Assembly: GCF_013085465.1 (NCBI RefSeq)
Contig: NZ_CP049838.1
Coordinates: 8,494,001 to 8,558,000 of the forward strand
DNA: 64,000 bases
From: Streptomyces asoensis
GTDB taxonomy: Bacteria > Actinomycetota > Actinomycetes > Streptomycetales > Streptomycetaceae
Direction: 5' to 3'
Shown: positions 1 through 8,703 of the stretch, in pieces
Layout of the letters: each line of letters begins with the position of its first letter
How positions within the stretch are numbered: the stretch's first letter is position 1
Translations under genes and position numbers: made by a program
The notes under the pieces: model-generated
Database searches by the model: none
What the model was told of the DNA's origin: nothing
Seen by the model: the letters and a program-made list of their open reading frames with translations, nothing else

Positions 1-1
1 G

Positions 2-928
2 GGCGGGCCCTCTGTGTCGTCCCCGGGGCGGGACACCGACGGCGCCGGGCGGTCGTTCGGCCCGGCGCGGGTGCAGGGGGGTGTCGCGGCCTCCGGCTCG
101 CCGGAAGCGTGGGACATGGCGGGTGCGGGTCGGACACCGGCCCCGGTCCCGGCCCCGACGCAGGACACGCCCGGGTCCGGGGTGCCCCTGGTCGCCTCGC
201 CTCCGCAGGGGCACCCGGGTGGCTCCGGCCCGGCCCGGGTCGCGGCGCCGCCCCCGCACCTCGGCCCCGCCGTCGCCGAGCCGATCCCGCAGCGGCCGGG
301 CGCACCCGCGCCCCTGCCCGTCCGGGGCGCCCGCGCGGCACGGCCCAACCCGGCGGAGGCCGTGCCCGGCATCCGGCGCGGCGACCGGCCCGTCGTCGAG
401 GAGCACGCGGGCATCGCGCCCACCCCGCGCGTCGGCACGGTGCGCGGCACCATGGGCAAGCCCCAACTGCCCCGCCGCCGTGCCCAGGAGCACATCGTGC
501 CCCAGCTGCGCGGCGGCCCGGCCCCGCGCCAGGACTCAGAGCAGCCCGTCGGCCACGACCCCAACCTGATGGCGGCCTTCCAGCGCGGCATCGGCCTGGC
601 CGAGGCCCAGCAGAGCCTGGAGGCGAACGTCCTGGACCCGGCGCCGTTCCGCCCGCCCGCCCCCCTCGAAGTCCTGCTCGACCCGGCCGCCCACCCGGCG
701 CCGGACCACGACCGGAGACCCGGAGGCGGCGAGGGCGCGGAAGAGGGCGGGCCTGTGCCGCTCCCCGCCGACGCCGACGTACGGCCGCCGCATCCGTCCC
801 GCATACCGCAGGCGCGCCCCACGCCCGCCGCCGCGCCGCCCGAGGCGTACGGCGCGCGTGACGGGCTGGACCTGCCCGGTCCCGACCGATCCACCGCCCG
901 GCACGACGGGAGCGCACCAGCCGGATGA
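2..928 (+). CDS. cvnA: Conservon sensor histidine kinase CvnA, C-terminal part (5' end outside window)
   Basis: The frame is open from base 2, so only the C-terminal tail of a larger protein is present. CvnA proteins are membrane histidine kinases that head the four-gene conservons of Streptomyces. The kinase domain would lie upstream of the window. What is visible is the long Pro/Ala/Arg-rich cytoplasmic tail with the conserved stretch LPRRRAQEHIVPQL and the following NLMAAFQRGI motif (about nt 466-590), both typical of CvnA ends. The stop overlaps a possible ATG of the next gene, and CvnB, CvnC and CvnD follow in the expected order, which makes the assignment secure despite the missing kinase core. 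Confidence 0.85.
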   Translation, partial: GGPSVSSPGRDTDGAGRSFGPARVQGGVAASGSPEAWDMAGAGRTPAPVPAPTQDTPGSGVPLVASPPQGHPGGSGPARVAAPPPHLGPAVAEPIPQRPGAPAPLPVRGARAARPNPAEAVPGIRRGDRPVVEEHAGIAPTPRVGTVRGTMGKPQLPRRRAQEHIVPQLRGGPAPRQDSEQPVGHDPNLMAAFQRGIGLAEAQQSLEANVLDPAPFRPPAPLEVLLDPAAHPAPDHDRRPGGGEGAEEGGPVPLPADADVRPPHPSRIPQARPTPAAAPPEAYGARDGLDLPGPDRSTARHDGSAPAG

Positions 929-996
929 GCACTGTCACCCCCACCCCTACCCCCAGCGCTCCCGCAGACCTTCGTACCCCAAGGAGTCGATCCACC

Positions 997-1431
997 ATGG
1001 CGAGCGATGCGCCGACCGTCCATGTATCCGATCTCGACTGGCTGATGAGCGGCCTCGTGCAGCGCGTACCGCACACCACGAGCGCGGTGCTGCTCTCCTG
1101 CGACGGGCTGGTCAAGTCGGTCCACGGCCTCGACCCCGACAGCGCCGACCACATGGCCGCCCTGGCCTCCGGCCTGTACTCCCTCGGCCGTAGCGCCGGT
1201 GTCCGGTTCGGCGACGGCGGGGACGTGCGGCAGGTCGTCGTCGAACTCGACTCGACGCTGCTGTTCGTCACCACCGCCGGCTCGGGCGCGTGTCTCGCGG
1301 TGCTCGCCGGCCGGGAGGCCGACGCGGCCGTGCTCGGCTACGAGATGTCGATGCTCGTCAAGAGCGTCCGGCCGTATCTGATGACCGCGCCCCGGCAGCA
1401 CGCCGTCGAACCGTCGGTGATGGGGCCTTGA
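997..1431 (+). CDS. cvnB: Roadblock/LC7-domain protein CvnB
   Basis: A 144-residue protein that is one Roadblock/LC7 domain, the MglB-like fold that acts as partner or GTPase activator of the CvnD G-protein. Typical features are the LDWLMSGLVQRVP start and the VVVELDSTLLFVTTAG core. An in-frame ATG at 925 overlaps the cvnA stop as ATGA. I prefer ATG 997 because AAGGAG at 981-986 is well spaced before it, and because known CvnB proteins begin close to this point. It is second in the conservon and presumably cotranscribed with cvnA and cvnC. Confidence 0.9.
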   Translation: MASDAPTVHVSDLDWLMSGLVQRVPHTTSAVLLSCDGLVKSVHGLDPDSADHMAALASGLYSLGRSAGVRFGDGGDVRQVVVELDSTLLFVTTAGSGACLAVLAGREADAAVLGYEMSMLVKSVRPYLMTAPRQHAVEPSVMGP

Positions 1432-1433
1432 AC

Positions 1434-1805
1434 GTGGCGGCGGCCGGTGACGGGCCCTGGCTCGACGACGCGGCCGGACGGCTGGTGCGCCCGTTCACGG
1501 TCAGCGGCGGCCGGACCAAGCCCAGCGTCGCCCTCGACCTCATGTCGCAGGTGATGGCCACCGGGGCGACCCCCCTCGGCTACCTCGGTCCCGAACACGC
1601 GACCGCGCTCCACCTGACCCGCGCGCCCGTGTCGGTGGCCGAGATCGCGGCCCATCTGAAGCTGCCGGCCGCGGTCACCAAGGTGCTGCTCTCCGACCTC
1701 CTCGACTGCGGGGCGCTGACCACCAAGCCCCCCGAGTACCACCACATCCCCACCGACCGGGCCCTTCTGGAGGCAGTGCTCGATGGACTACGACGACAGC
1801 TCTGA
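1434..1805 (+). CDS. cvnC: DUF742 protein CvnC
   Basis: A 123-residue DUF742 protein, the third member of the conservon. Family marks are WLDDAAGRLVRPFTVSGGRT near the N-terminus, a central winged-helix-like part (APVSVAEIAAHLKLP, about residues 65-80) and the GALTT segment near the end. The start is uncertain: GTG 1434 lies just after the cvnB stop, while TTG 1428 overlaps that stop. GTG gives the usual family length of about 120 residues. The 3' end overlaps the start of cvnD by 23 bases, which suggests translational coupling. CvnC is thought to join CvnA, CvnB and CvnD in a membrane complex. Confidence 0.88.
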   Translation: MAAAGDGPWLDDAAGRLVRPFTVSGGRTKPSVALDLMSQVMATGATPLGYLGPEHATALHLTRAPVSVAEIAAHLKLPAAVTKVLLSDLLDCGALTTKPPEYHHIPTDRALLEAVLDGLRRQL

Positions 1806-2442
1806 GTACGACGAGTACGACGAGCACCGCGAGTACGGCGCCCCCGACGGCGGCGGCTCGGACCCCTTTCCCACGGCGCTGAAGATCCTGGTCGCGGGCG
1901 GTTTCGGGGTCGGCAAGACGACCTTCGTCGGCGCCGTGAGCGAGATCGCGCCGCTCAGCACCGAGGAGCTGCTCACCACGGTCAGTGCCGCGACCGACAA
2001 TCTCGACGGCATCGAGAACAAGGTCGAGACGACCGTGGCCATGGACTTCGGCCGCATCACCCTCGACCCGAGCCACGTCCTCTACCTGTTCGGCACGCCC
2101 GGTCAGGAGAGGTTCTGGTTCATGTGGGACGAACTGTCCGAGGGCGCCCTCGGCGCGGTCATCCTCGCCGACACCCGCCGCCTCGAGGAGTGCTTCGCGG
2201 CCGTCGACTTCTTCGAGGAACGCGGACTCGCCTTCATCATCGCCATCAACGAGTTCGACGGCTCCCACCGCTACAACCCCGAGGAGGTGCGTGCCGCCAT
2301 CGATCTCGCCCCGGACGTCCCCGTCGTGCGCTGCGACGCCCGTATCTCCGCGTCCGGTGTCCAGACCCTGCTCACCCTCGTCAAACACCTCATCGCCCAC
2401 GCACCGGCCGCACCCCAGCCGAGCCGCGGCGCCCACATGTGA
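1783..2442 (+). CDS. cvnD: Conservon small GTPase-like ATP/GTP-binding protein CvnD
   Basis: A 219-residue P-loop protein of the MglA/Ras-like type that ends the conservon. After an acidic, Tyr-rich N-terminus come the Walker A loop GGFGVGKTTF (about residues 39-48), the switch-region sequence AMDFGRI, the second nucleotide-binding element LFGTPGQERFWFMWDEL and the base-recognition-like motif INEFDG. It starts inside the end of cvnC, so translation is probably coupled. It would act as the switch read out by CvnA and CvnB. No prenylation motif is expected in bacteria and none is seen. Confidence 0.93.
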   Translation: MDYDDSSEYDEYDEHREYGAPDGGGSDPFPTALKILVAGGFGVGKTTFVGAVSEIAPLSTEELLTTVSAATDNLDGIENKVETTVAMDFGRITLDPSHVLYLFGTPGQERFWFMWDELSEGALGAVILADTRRLEECFAAVDFFEERGLAFIIAINEFDGSHRYNPEEVRAAIDLAPDVPVVRCDARISASGVQTLLTLVKHLIAHAPAAPQPSRGAHM

Positions 2443-2503
2443 TCCCCGCACCCAACGCCCCGGAGCCGCATATGACGTACGTCCACAGCGACGGAACCCG
2501 GCC

Positions 2504-3076
2504 ATGAGCTACGAGCCGCCGCGCCCGGCCGGTCGTCTGCTGCTCACCCCGGAGGACAGGGAAGCTCCCGCCCGTGCCCGCAGACTGCGCCGACTCGGCC
2601 TCGGGGCGCAGCCGGAGCCCGCCCTGGACGCCTTCGCGGACCGCCTGGCCGAGGTGGCCGGAGCGCCGTACGCCATGGTCAACTTCCTCGACGAGGAACG
2701 GCAGTTCTTCGCCGGACTGCACACCCCGCAGGGCGGCCGCGCCGCGCGTGGCGGCAAGCCCGAGGTGGGCCGCCGGCTGCCCCGCGACTACGGCTACTGC
2801 CCGCATGTCGTCGTGCGGCGCAAGGCGCTGGTCCTGGAGGACGTGGGCGACTACCCGCGCTTCGCGGGCAACCCGGTCGTCGACGAGTACGGAATCCGCT
2901 CCTACCTGGGAGCCCCGCTCATCGACACGAGCGGCATGGTGCTGGGCACGGTGTGCGTCGCCGACCTCACGCCCCGGCCCTGGGGGAAGGCCGGTCTGGA
3001 GACCATCAAGTCGACGGCCGCCGAACTCGCCGGACACCTTCAGCGGCGGGAGATCGACGGGTTCCCGGCGCCGTGA
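2504..3076 (+). CDS. GAF-domain protein associated with the conservon
   Basis: A 190-residue protein that is almost entirely one GAF domain. The family pattern is visible in the stretch from MVNFLDEERQFFAGL (about residue 60) through YCPHVVVRRKALVLEDV to SYLGAPLIDTSGMVLGTVCV. It follows cvnD by 61 bases on the same strand. Some conservons carry a cytochrome P450 (CvnE) or another accessory gene at this place; here it is a GAF protein, which would bind a small ligand or sense redox state. The ligand cannot be told. The start ATG 2504 gives a protein without an extra leader. Confidence 0.85.
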   Translation: MSYEPPRPAGRLLLTPEDREAPARARRLRRLGLGAQPEPALDAFADRLAEVAGAPYAMVNFLDEERQFFAGLHTPQGGRAARGGKPEVGRRLPRDYGYCPHVVVRRKALVLEDVGDYPRFAGNPVVDEYGIRSYLGAPLIDTSGMVLGTVCVADLTPRPWGKAGLETIKSTAAELAGHLQRREIDGFPAP

Positions 3077-3086
3077 GGTGCGCCGG

Positions 3087-3692
3087 TCAGGGTGCCCGCC
3101 AGATGTTGTCGAAGGCCGCGTCCTCGATGGACCGCCGCTGTCGCACGGCCTCGAGTTCCGCCACCGCGTCGCCGACCGATGCCAGGACCGTCACGACCGT
3201 GTCGCCGGGAAGGTCCGGGAAGCCGTCGGCGGGCTCCTCACGCAGACCCACGGCGGCGGCCAGCGCGGCGAGGACCGGCTCGTCCGCCCCCCAGCGCGCG
3301 GTGGCGTGGCGCCGGGCCGGTGAGTCGAGCGGCTCCGTCCCCGCGGACCGGAAGGGGAGCCGGCCGTGACGTGGCCGGCCGAGCAGCCCGTCCGCCTCGA
3401 GCCGGCCGGAATAGGCCGCGGCCAGGCCGCTGCCGCGCCGCCACAGCCAGTCCTCGACCGACTCGTACGGCGCCGCCCGTACGAGTGACGCCGCGGCCTC
3501 GGCCAGGAGGCGGTCGTCCGGTGCCGACGCCGGGCCGGGCACGAGAAGATCGCCGTCGAGGACGACGTCTCCGGTCTCGAGCAGATCGATCACCTCGGCG
3601 CCCGCGAGGGCGAGCGACAGTTCGCCCTGCCCGACGGGGCGCACGGGCGCCACGTCCATCGCGACGAGCAACAGATCCCGTGCTGTGGTCAT
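3087..3692 (-). CDS. GPP34 (GOLPH3/VPS74-like) phosphoprotein
   Basis: A 201-residue protein of the GPP34 family, bacterial relatives of the eukaryotic Golgi lipid-binding adaptor GOLPH3. It begins [12 protein letters not shown], followed by the [21 protein letters not shown] segment typical of the family. ATG 3692 was chosen over an upstream in-frame start because GGAG precedes it by six bases. Streptomyces genomes carry many GPP34 paralogues, often near conservon-like clusters. Their role is poorly known; membrane-lipid (phosphoinositide) binding is inferred from the eukaryotic fold. It converges on the GAF gene with only 10 bases between them. Confidence 0.85.
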   Translation of the reverse strand: MTTARDLLLVAMDVAPVRPVGQGELSLALAGAEVIDLLETGDVVLDGDLLVPGPASAPDDRLLAEAAASLVRAAPYESVEDWLWRRGSGLAAAYSGRLEADGLLGRPRHGRLPFRSAGTEPLDSPARRHATARWGADEPVLAALAAAVGLREEPADGFPDLPGDTVVTVLASVGDAVAELEAVRQRRSIEDAAFDNIWRAP

Positions 3693-3946
3693 CGAAGACT
3701 CCACGTCAGTCGGCCGGCCTTGTGAGGGTTGCGGTCCAGGGTGGCACGCCCCACCGTGGTGTGCGGGAAGCCGGTCCGGGCGAGCGGGGCCACCCGTGTG
3801 AAGCAGAGCTGTGGCGGCGCTTAAGAAAAGCTCGATGGACCGGGCCGGGTGAAGTGCGGCAGATTGCTGGGCGAATCCACATGTCTTCCCGGATGCGGGG
3901 CCCTTCGGGCTGCTCGCGCCCGGGCCCTCACCACAGGAGCCGTAGC

Positions 3947-4975
3947 GTGAAGGCGCTGGTCAAGGAGAAGGCGGAGCCCGGGCTGTGGCTCGCGGACGTC
4001 CCCGAGCCGGCCGTCGGGCCCGGCGACGTGCTGATCAGGGTGCTGCGCACCGGTATCTGCGGCACCGATCTGCACATCCGGTCCTGGGACGGCTGGGCGC
4101 AGCAGACGATCCGCACCCCGCTCGTGCTCGGGCACGAGTTCGTCGGCGAGGTCGCCGGCATCGGCCGCGATGTCGCCGACATCCAGGTGGGGGACCGGGT
4201 CAGCGGCGAGGGGCACCTCGTCTGCGGCAAGTGCCGCAACTGTCTCGCCGGGCGACGCCATCTGTGCCGGGCCACCGTGGGGCTCGGCGTCGGCCGTGAC
4301 GGCGCCTTCGCGGAGTACGTCGCCCTGCCCGCAGCCAACGTGTGGGTGCACCGGGTGCCGGTGGACCTCGACGTGGCGGCGATCTTCGACCCGTTCGGCA
4401 ACGCCGTGCACACCGCGCTGTCCTTCCCGCTCGTCGGCGAGGACGTCCTGATCACCGGCGCCGGACCGATCGGGCTGATGGCCGCCGCGGTCGCCCGGCA
4501 CGCGGGTGCCCGCAACGTCGTCGTCACCGACGTCAGCGAGGAGCGGCTGGAGCTGGCCCGCAAGATCGGTGCGAGCCTTGCGCTGAACGTGTCGCGGGCG
4601 TCCATCGCCGACGGGCAGCGTGAGCTGGGGCTGCGCGAGGGCTTCGACATCGGTCTGGAGATGTCCGGCCGGCCCGCGGCGCTGCGCGACATGATCGCCA
4701 ACATGACGCACGGCGGCCGGATCGCAATGCTGGGGCTGCCCGCCGAGGAGTTCCCCGTCGACTGGGCCCGGATCGTCACCTCGATGATCACGATCAAGGG
4801 CATCTACGGCCGCGAGATGTTCGAGACCTGGTACGCGATGTCGGTGCTGCTGGAGGGCGGCCTCGACCTCGCCCCCGTGATCACCGGCCGGTACGGCTAC
4901 CGCGACTTCGAGTCGGCCTTCGCCGACGCGGCGAGCGGCCGCGGCGGCAAGGTCATCCTCGACTGGACCGCGTAA
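3947..4975 (+). CDS. tdh: L-threonine 3-dehydrogenase
   Basis: A zinc-dependent MDR dehydrogenase (342 residues) that oxidises L-threonine to 2-amino-3-ketobutyrate with NAD+. The catalytic zinc ligands Cys38 and His63-Glu64 (GHEF) fall at the same positions as in E. coli Tdh. The structural zinc Cys cluster is in VCGKCRNC...LC (about residues 90-110) and the Rossmann glycines in [14 protein letters not shown] 3947 is preceded by CAGGAG and gives the exact family length. kbl follows 28 bases later, so the two steps threonine to glycine plus acetyl-CoA are encoded together. The 240-base upstream region contains no recognisable riboswitch. Confidence 0.96.
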   Translation: MKALVKEKAEPGLWLADVPEPAVGPGDVLIRVLRTGICGTDLHIRSWDGWAQQTIRTPLVLGHEFVGEVAGIGRDVADIQVGDRVSGEGHLVCGKCRNCLAGRRHLCRATVGLGVGRDGAFAEYVALPAANVWVHRVPVDLDVAAIFDPFGNAVHTALSFPLVGEDVLITGAGPIGLMAAAVARHAGARNVVVTDVSEERLELARKIGASLALNVSRASIADGQRELGLREGFDIGLEMSGRPAALRDMIANMTHGGRIAMLGLPAEEFPVDWARIVTSMITIKGIYGREMFETWYAMSVLLEGGLDLAPVITGRYGYRDFESAFADAASGRGGKVILDWTA

Positions 4976-5003
4976 GTCACCCGCATTTCTTAGGAGCTTC
5001 CCC

Positions 5004-6215
5004 ATGTTCGACTCCGTGCGCGACGACGTGCGCGCCACCCTCGACGAGATCCGCGCCGCCGGTCTGCACAAGCCCGAGCGGGTCATCGGCAGCCCGCAGT
5101 CGGCGACGGTCGCCGTCACCGCGGGCGGCCGGCCCGGCGAGGTCCTCAACTTCTGCGCCAACAACTACCTCGGCCTCGCCGACCACCCCGAGGTCGTCGC
5201 CGCCGCCCACGAGGCCCTCGACCGCTGGGGCTACGGCATGGCGTCGGTGCGCTTCATCTGCGGGACGCAGGAGGTGCACAAGGAGCTGGAGGCCAGGCTG
5301 TCGGCCTTCCTCGGCCAGGAGGACACGATCCTGTACTCCTCCTGCTTCGACGCCAACGGTGGGGTCTTCGAGACGCTCCTCGGCCCCGAGGACGCGGTGA
5401 TCTCCGACGCTCTCAACCACGCCTCGATCATCGACGGCATCCGGCTGTCCAAGGCCCGCCGGTTCCGCTACGCCAACCGTGATCTGGCGGACCTGGAGCG
5501 GCAGTTGAAGGACGCCTCCGACGCGCGGCGCCGGCTGGTCGTCACCGACGGCGTCTTCTCGATGGACGGCTATGTGGCGCCCCTCGCCGAGATCTGCGAC
5601 CTCGCCGAGCGCTACGACGCCATGGTCATGGTCGACGACTCGCACGCGGTCGGCTTCGTCGGTCCCGGCGGCCGCGGCACGCCCGAGCTGCACGGGGTGA
5701 TGGACCGCGTCGACATCATCACCGGCACCCTGGGCAAGGCGCTGGGCGGCGCGTCCGGCGGCTATGTGGCGGCCCGGGCGGAGATCGTCGCCCTGCTCCG
5801 CCAGCGCTCCCGCCCGTACCTCTTCTCCAACACCCTCGCCCCGGTCATCGCCGCCGCCTCGCTGAAGGTCCTCGACCTGCTGGAGTCGGCCGACGACCTG
5901 CGGGTGCGGCTCGCCGAGAACACCGCCCTGTTCCGCCGCCGGATGACCGACGAGGGCTTCGACATCCTGCCCGGCGACCACGCCATCGCGCCCGTGATGA
6001 TCGGCGACGCGGCGAAGGCGGGCCGGATGGCCGAACTGCTGCTGGAGCGCGGGGTGTACGTGATCGGTTTCTCCTACCCGGTGGTCCCGCAGGACCGGGC
6101 CCGTATCCGGGTCCAGCTGTCCGCCGCGCACTCCACGGACGACGTCCACCGCGCGGTCGACGCCTTCGTCGCGGCGCGGTCGGAACTGGAAGCGTCCGAG
6201 CCGCAGGCGGTCTGA
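5004..6215 (+). CDS. kbl: Glycine C-acetyltransferase (2-amino-3-ketobutyrate CoA ligase)
   Basis: A PLP enzyme of the alpha-oxoamine synthase family (403 residues; the E. coli enzyme has 398) that cleaves 2-amino-3-ketobutyrate with CoA into glycine and acetyl-CoA. The PLP lysine is Lys245 in [10 protein letters not shown], matching Lys244 in E. coli. The cofactor-binding [11 protein letters not shown] and the N-terminal [14 protein letters not shown] are clear. TTAGGAG lies before ATG 5004. It is the second gene of the tdh-kbl operon and is followed by a long non-coding GC-rich repeat tract. Confidence 0.97.
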   Translation: MFDSVRDDVRATLDEIRAAGLHKPERVIGSPQSATVAVTAGGRPGEVLNFCANNYLGLADHPEVVAAAHEALDRWGYGMASVRFICGTQEVHKELEARLSAFLGQEDTILYSSCFDANGGVFETLLGPEDAVISDALNHASIIDGIRLSKARRFRYANRDLADLERQLKDASDARRRLVVTDGVFSMDGYVAPLAEICDLAERYDAMVMVDDSHAVGFVGPGGRGTPELHGVMDRVDIITGTLGKALGGASGGYVAARAEIVALLRQRSRPYLFSNTLAPVIAAASLKVLDLLESADDLRVRLAENTALFRRRMTDEGFDILPGDHAIAPVMIGDAAKAGRMAELLLERGVYVIGFSYPVVPQDRARIRVQLSAAHSTDDVHRAVDAFVAARSELEASEPQAV

Positions 6216-6235
6216 ACACAGCGGGACCGGGGCCG

Positions 6236-6586
6236 ACGGCGGTCTCGGCCAGTGGCCGCCCGGGTCGGTGGCCGCCCGGGTCGGTGGTGGCCCGGGTCGG
6301 TGGTGGCCCGGGCCGAGTGGCCGTCCCGGTCGTCCTGGCGGTGGCCGTCCTGGCGGTGGCCGTCCTGGCCGGTGGCCGTCCTGCGTCCTGGCCGGTGGCC
6401 GTCCTGGCCGGTGGCCGTCCTGCGTCCTGGCCGGTGGCCGTCCTGGCTGGAGGCTGTCTGTGCCGGTGCCGGTGCCGGTCTCGGATGGTGGCCGTCCGGG
6501 TCGGTGGTGGCCCGAGCCGGTGGCTGTCCAACCTTGTGACGGTCTCGGACGGTGGCCGCCGGGCCGGGAGGCGGTCTGAGCGGCCC
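6236..6586 (+). repeat. GC-rich degenerate tandem repeat tract after kbl
   Basis: The 394-base gap between kbl and the LysR gene is filled with tandem and nested repeats built on GGTGGCCGTCCTGG and GGTCGGTGGTGGCCC units. A longer unit containing CCGTCCTGCGTCCTGG occurs twice in the middle (about 6365-6445). Long open frames cross it on both strands, but they reflect the absence of AT-rich stops and show no domain. I see no gene here. The tract lies downstream of the tdh-kbl operon and may vary in length between strains. Confidence 0.8.
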
Positions 6587-6590
6587 GGAC

Positions 6591-6609
6591 ATATTGCGAT
6601 AATCGATCC
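6591..6609 (+). promoter_or_regulatory. Predicted -10 element and possible LysR self-operator of the leaderless lysR gene
   Basis: GATAAT at 6598-6603 lies six bases before ATG 6610, so transcription should begin at or next to the start codon. The imperfect inverted repeat ATTGCGATAAT (6593-6603) has the AT-rich dyad form of LysR boxes and overlaps the -10, as expected for autorepression. No convincing -35 is visible. Confidence 0.5.
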
Positions 6610-7512
6610 ATGATCGAAGCGCGGCGGCTCCATATCCTCCGTGCGGTGGCCGACCACCGCACGGTGACCGCGGCAGCCGCCGCGCTGTATCTCACCCCGT
6701 CCGCCGTCTCCCAGCAGCTGACGGCCCTGGAGCAGGAGACCGGCCACCGGCTGGTCGAGCGGAGCGCCAAGGGCGTACGGCTCACCCCGGCCGGCGAGAT
6801 CCTGCTCGCCCACACCAACGCCGTCCTCGCCCAGCTGGAGCGGGCCGAGGCGGAACTGGCCGCCTACAGCTCCGGAGCGGCCGGCACGGTCACGGTCGCC
6901 GCCTTCGCGACGGGCATCGCCCTGGTCGTGGCGCCCGCGGTGGCCCGGCTGGCCGGTACCGCCCCGGGGATCCGGATCCGGGTCCAGGACGCCGAGGGCG
7001 ACGCCAGTCTGCCGATGGTGCTCGACCGGCAGGTCGATGTCGCGGTGGCCGTCGAGTACCGCGGGGCCCCGGCCGCCGACGATCCGAGGCTCGCGCACGT
7101 CCCGCTCTACGCCGAGCCCTTCGACGCGGTCGTCCCGGTCAGCCACCGTCTCGCCGACGCCCCCGAGGTTCCGCTCGCCGAACTGGCCAAGGACCCGTGG
7201 ATCGGCCCCTACCCGGGCAACCCCTGCCATGACGTGGTCGTCCTGGCCTGCGAGAACGCCGGCTTCCAGCCTCGTCTGGAGCACTCCTCGGACGACTTCC
7301 GCGCGGTCGTCGCACTGGCCTCGGCCGACGCGGGCGTGGCGCTCGTCCCGCGTTCGGCGCTGCGCGGCATGGACCTCACGGGGGTGGTCGTACGGCCCGT
7401 CGACGGGGTGGCGCCGACCCGGAGGGTCTTCGCGGCCGTCCGCCGGGGAGCGGAGGGGCATCCGCTGATCCGGCCGGTGCTGGAGGCGCTGGGCGAGGCC
7501 GCCCGGGTGTGA
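6610..7512 (+). CDS. LysR-family transcriptional regulator
   Basis: A 300-residue LysR-type regulator. The N-terminal winged helix-turn-helix spans about residues 3-60 (LHILRAVADHRTVTAAAAAL, then TPSAVSQQLTALEQETGHRLVER). The remainder is the two-lobed effector-binding domain (VTVAAFATGIALVVAP onwards). ATG 6610 is supported by the HTH beginning immediately and by the -10 six bases upstream, so the mRNA is probably leaderless. It lies downstream of tdh-kbl on the same strand, separated by repeats, so control of those genes is possible but not shown. The effector is unknown. Confidence 0.92.
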   Translation: MIEARRLHILRAVADHRTVTAAAAALYLTPSAVSQQLTALEQETGHRLVERSAKGVRLTPAGEILLAHTNAVLAQLERAEAELAAYSSGAAGTVTVAAFATGIALVVAPAVARLAGTAPGIRIRVQDAEGDASLPMVLDRQVDVAVAVEYRGAPAADDPRLAHVPLYAEPFDAVVPVSHRLADAPEVPLAELAKDPWIGPYPGNPCHDVVVLACENAGFQPRLEHSSDDFRAVVALASADAGVALVPRSALRGMDLTGVVVRPVDGVAPTRRVFAAVRRGAEGHPLIRPVLEALGEAARV

Positions 7513-7530
7513 GCCTTCCGTAACAGCGCC

Positions 7531-7565
7531 GTCTCATATCCGGGATAGCGTCCCGGATATGAGAC
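7531..7565 (+). promoter_or_regulatory. Perfect 15-bp inverted repeat over the -10 and start of the XRE-cupin gene
   Basis: The arms GTCTCATATCCGGGA (7531-7545) and its exact reverse complement (7551-7565) are separated by five bases, TAGCG. The spacer plus the next base forms TAGCGT, a plausible -10 seven bases before ATG 7559, so the dyad covers the -10, the start site and the start codon. A repressor bound here would block transcription completely; autorepression by the XRE protein is the simplest reading. There is no T-run, so it does not look like a terminator. Confidence 0.75.
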
Positions 7566-8155
7566 ATGAGACAGGCGGAGCGGAGACGGTCGGGTCGCCG
7601 GACCCCGTCGACGTGCGGATCGCCGGCCGGCTGGCCGAGTTGCGGGCCGAACGCGGTTGGTCGCTGGGGGAGTTGGCGGAACGCAGCGGGGTGAGCCGGT
7701 CCACCCTGTCACGGGCCGAGCGGGCGGAGACCAGTCCGACCGCCGCGCTGCTCAACCGTCTCTGCCATGTCTACGGGCGGACCATGTCCCGGCTGCTGAG
7801 CGAGGTGGAGGCGGAGCCCGCGCCGCTGGTGCGCGCCGACGAGCAGTCCGTCTGGGAGGACCGGGCCTCCGGGTTCGTCCGGCGGTCCGTGTCGCCGCCG
7901 CACCCCGCGCTGCGCGGCGAACTGGTCGAGGGCCGGCTCGCCGTGGGCGCCGACCTCGCCTACGACCGGCCGCCCGTGGCGGGCCTGGAACAGCACATCT
8001 GGGTGCTGGAGGGCGCCCTCGAGGTGACGGCCGAGGGCACCGCGCATCACCTCGGTGCCGGGGACTGTCTGCGCCTGCGGGTGTGGGGGCCGACCCGGTT
8101 CCGGTGCGCGGGCGACGAGGACGTGCGGTACGTGCTCGCGGTGGTGCTGCCATGA
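7559..8155 (+). CDS. XRE-family regulator with C-terminal cupin domain
   Basis: A 198-residue regulator. A helix-turn-helix of the HTH_3/XRE type occupies about residues 20-75 (LAELRAERGWSLGELAERSG, then SRSTLSRAERAETSPTAALL). A cupin domain follows (about residues 120-195: HIWVLEGALEVTAEG, then LGAGDCLRLRVWGP). Such proteins usually repress their own operon and respond to a small ligand bound by the cupin. ATG 7559 lies inside a perfect inverted repeat, suggesting a leaderless, self-regulated transcript. The next gene overlaps by ATGA, so an acetyltransferase is made from the same mRNA and is the likely regulated activity. Confidence 0.92.
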   Translation: MRHETGGAETVGSPDPVDVRIAGRLAELRAERGWSLGELAERSGVSRSTLSRAERAETSPTAALLNRLCHVYGRTMSRLLSEVEAEPAPLVRADEQSVWEDRASGFVRRSVSPPHPALRGELVEGRLAVGADLAYDRPPVAGLEQHIWVLEGALEVTAEGTAHHLGAGDCLRLRVWGPTRFRCAGDEDVRYVLAVVLP

Positions 8156-8673
8156 CCGTGACCCGGCTCGACGCCCCCCGACTGCGCGCCCGCGCGGCGG
8201 AGTTGGCCGACCTGCTGATCGACGCGGTGGACGACGGCGCCTCGCTCGGCTTCCTCGCCCCGCTCGACCGGACGGTGGCCGAGCACTGGTGGAAGGACCG
8301 CGCCGAGGGTGTCGCCGCCGGGCGGCTCGCGGTCTGGGCGGCGCAGGACGGGGACCGTGTCGTCGGCACCGTCGGCCTGGCCTTCCCCGACAAGCCCAAC
8401 AGCCGCCACCGCGCCGAACTCGTCAAGCTGATGGTCCACCGGGACGCCCGCGGGAAGGGCCTCGGCCGCACCCTGCTGACCGCCGCCGAGGAGAGCGCCG
8501 TCGCGGCCGGTGTCACCCTGCTGCACCTGGACACCGAGACCGACAGCCCCGCCGAGCACCTGTACCGCACCGCCGGGTGGACCAGGGCCGGGGTGATCCC
8601 GGACTACGCGGCGAGCCCGGCCGGGGTTCTCCGCCCGACCACCCTGTACTACAAGCACGTCGCCGTCGGGTGA
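8152..8673 (+). CDS. GNAT-family N-acetyltransferase
   Basis: A 173-residue GNAT acetyltransferase. The acetyl-CoA-binding motif A is KLMVHRDARGKGLGRTLLTAAEE (written here only as its key RGKGLGRTLL core, about residues 98-108). The motif B region LHLDTETDSPAEHLYRTAGW is also present. The start ATG overlaps the stop of the XRE-cupin gene, so the two are translationally coupled, and the acetyltransferase is probably controlled by that regulator. The substrate cannot be predicted; small amines, amino acids or antibiotics are all possible for the family. Confidence 0.9.
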   Translation: MTVTRLDAPRLRARAAELADLLIDAVDDGASLGFLAPLDRTVAEHWWKDRAEGVAAGRLAVWAAQDGDRVVGTVGLAFPDKPNSRHRAELVKLMVHRDARGKGLGRTLLTAAEESAVAAGVTLLHLDTETDSPAEHLYRTAGWTRAGVIPDYAASPAGVLRPTTLYYKHVAVG

Positions 8674-8703
8674 CTGTCAGTGGCAGCGGCTACGGTGCGG
8701 AGC

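Noticed and set aside
925..996. Upstream ATG 925 as the cvnB start
   Set aside because: It overlaps the cvnA stop, but the added 24 residues are Pro/Thr-rich and not conserved, whereas ATG 997 has a good AAGGAG and the family start.
3705..3946. Glycine or threonine riboswitch before tdh
   Set aside because: No glycine-aptamer consensus is visible; the region only has an ordinary GC-rich hairpin near GGGGCCCTTCGGG.
6252..6613. Small Val/Ala/Gly/Arg repeat proteins within the repeat tract
   Set aside because: All three plus-strand frames are open only because of the repeated GC-rich units; there is no RBS or domain.
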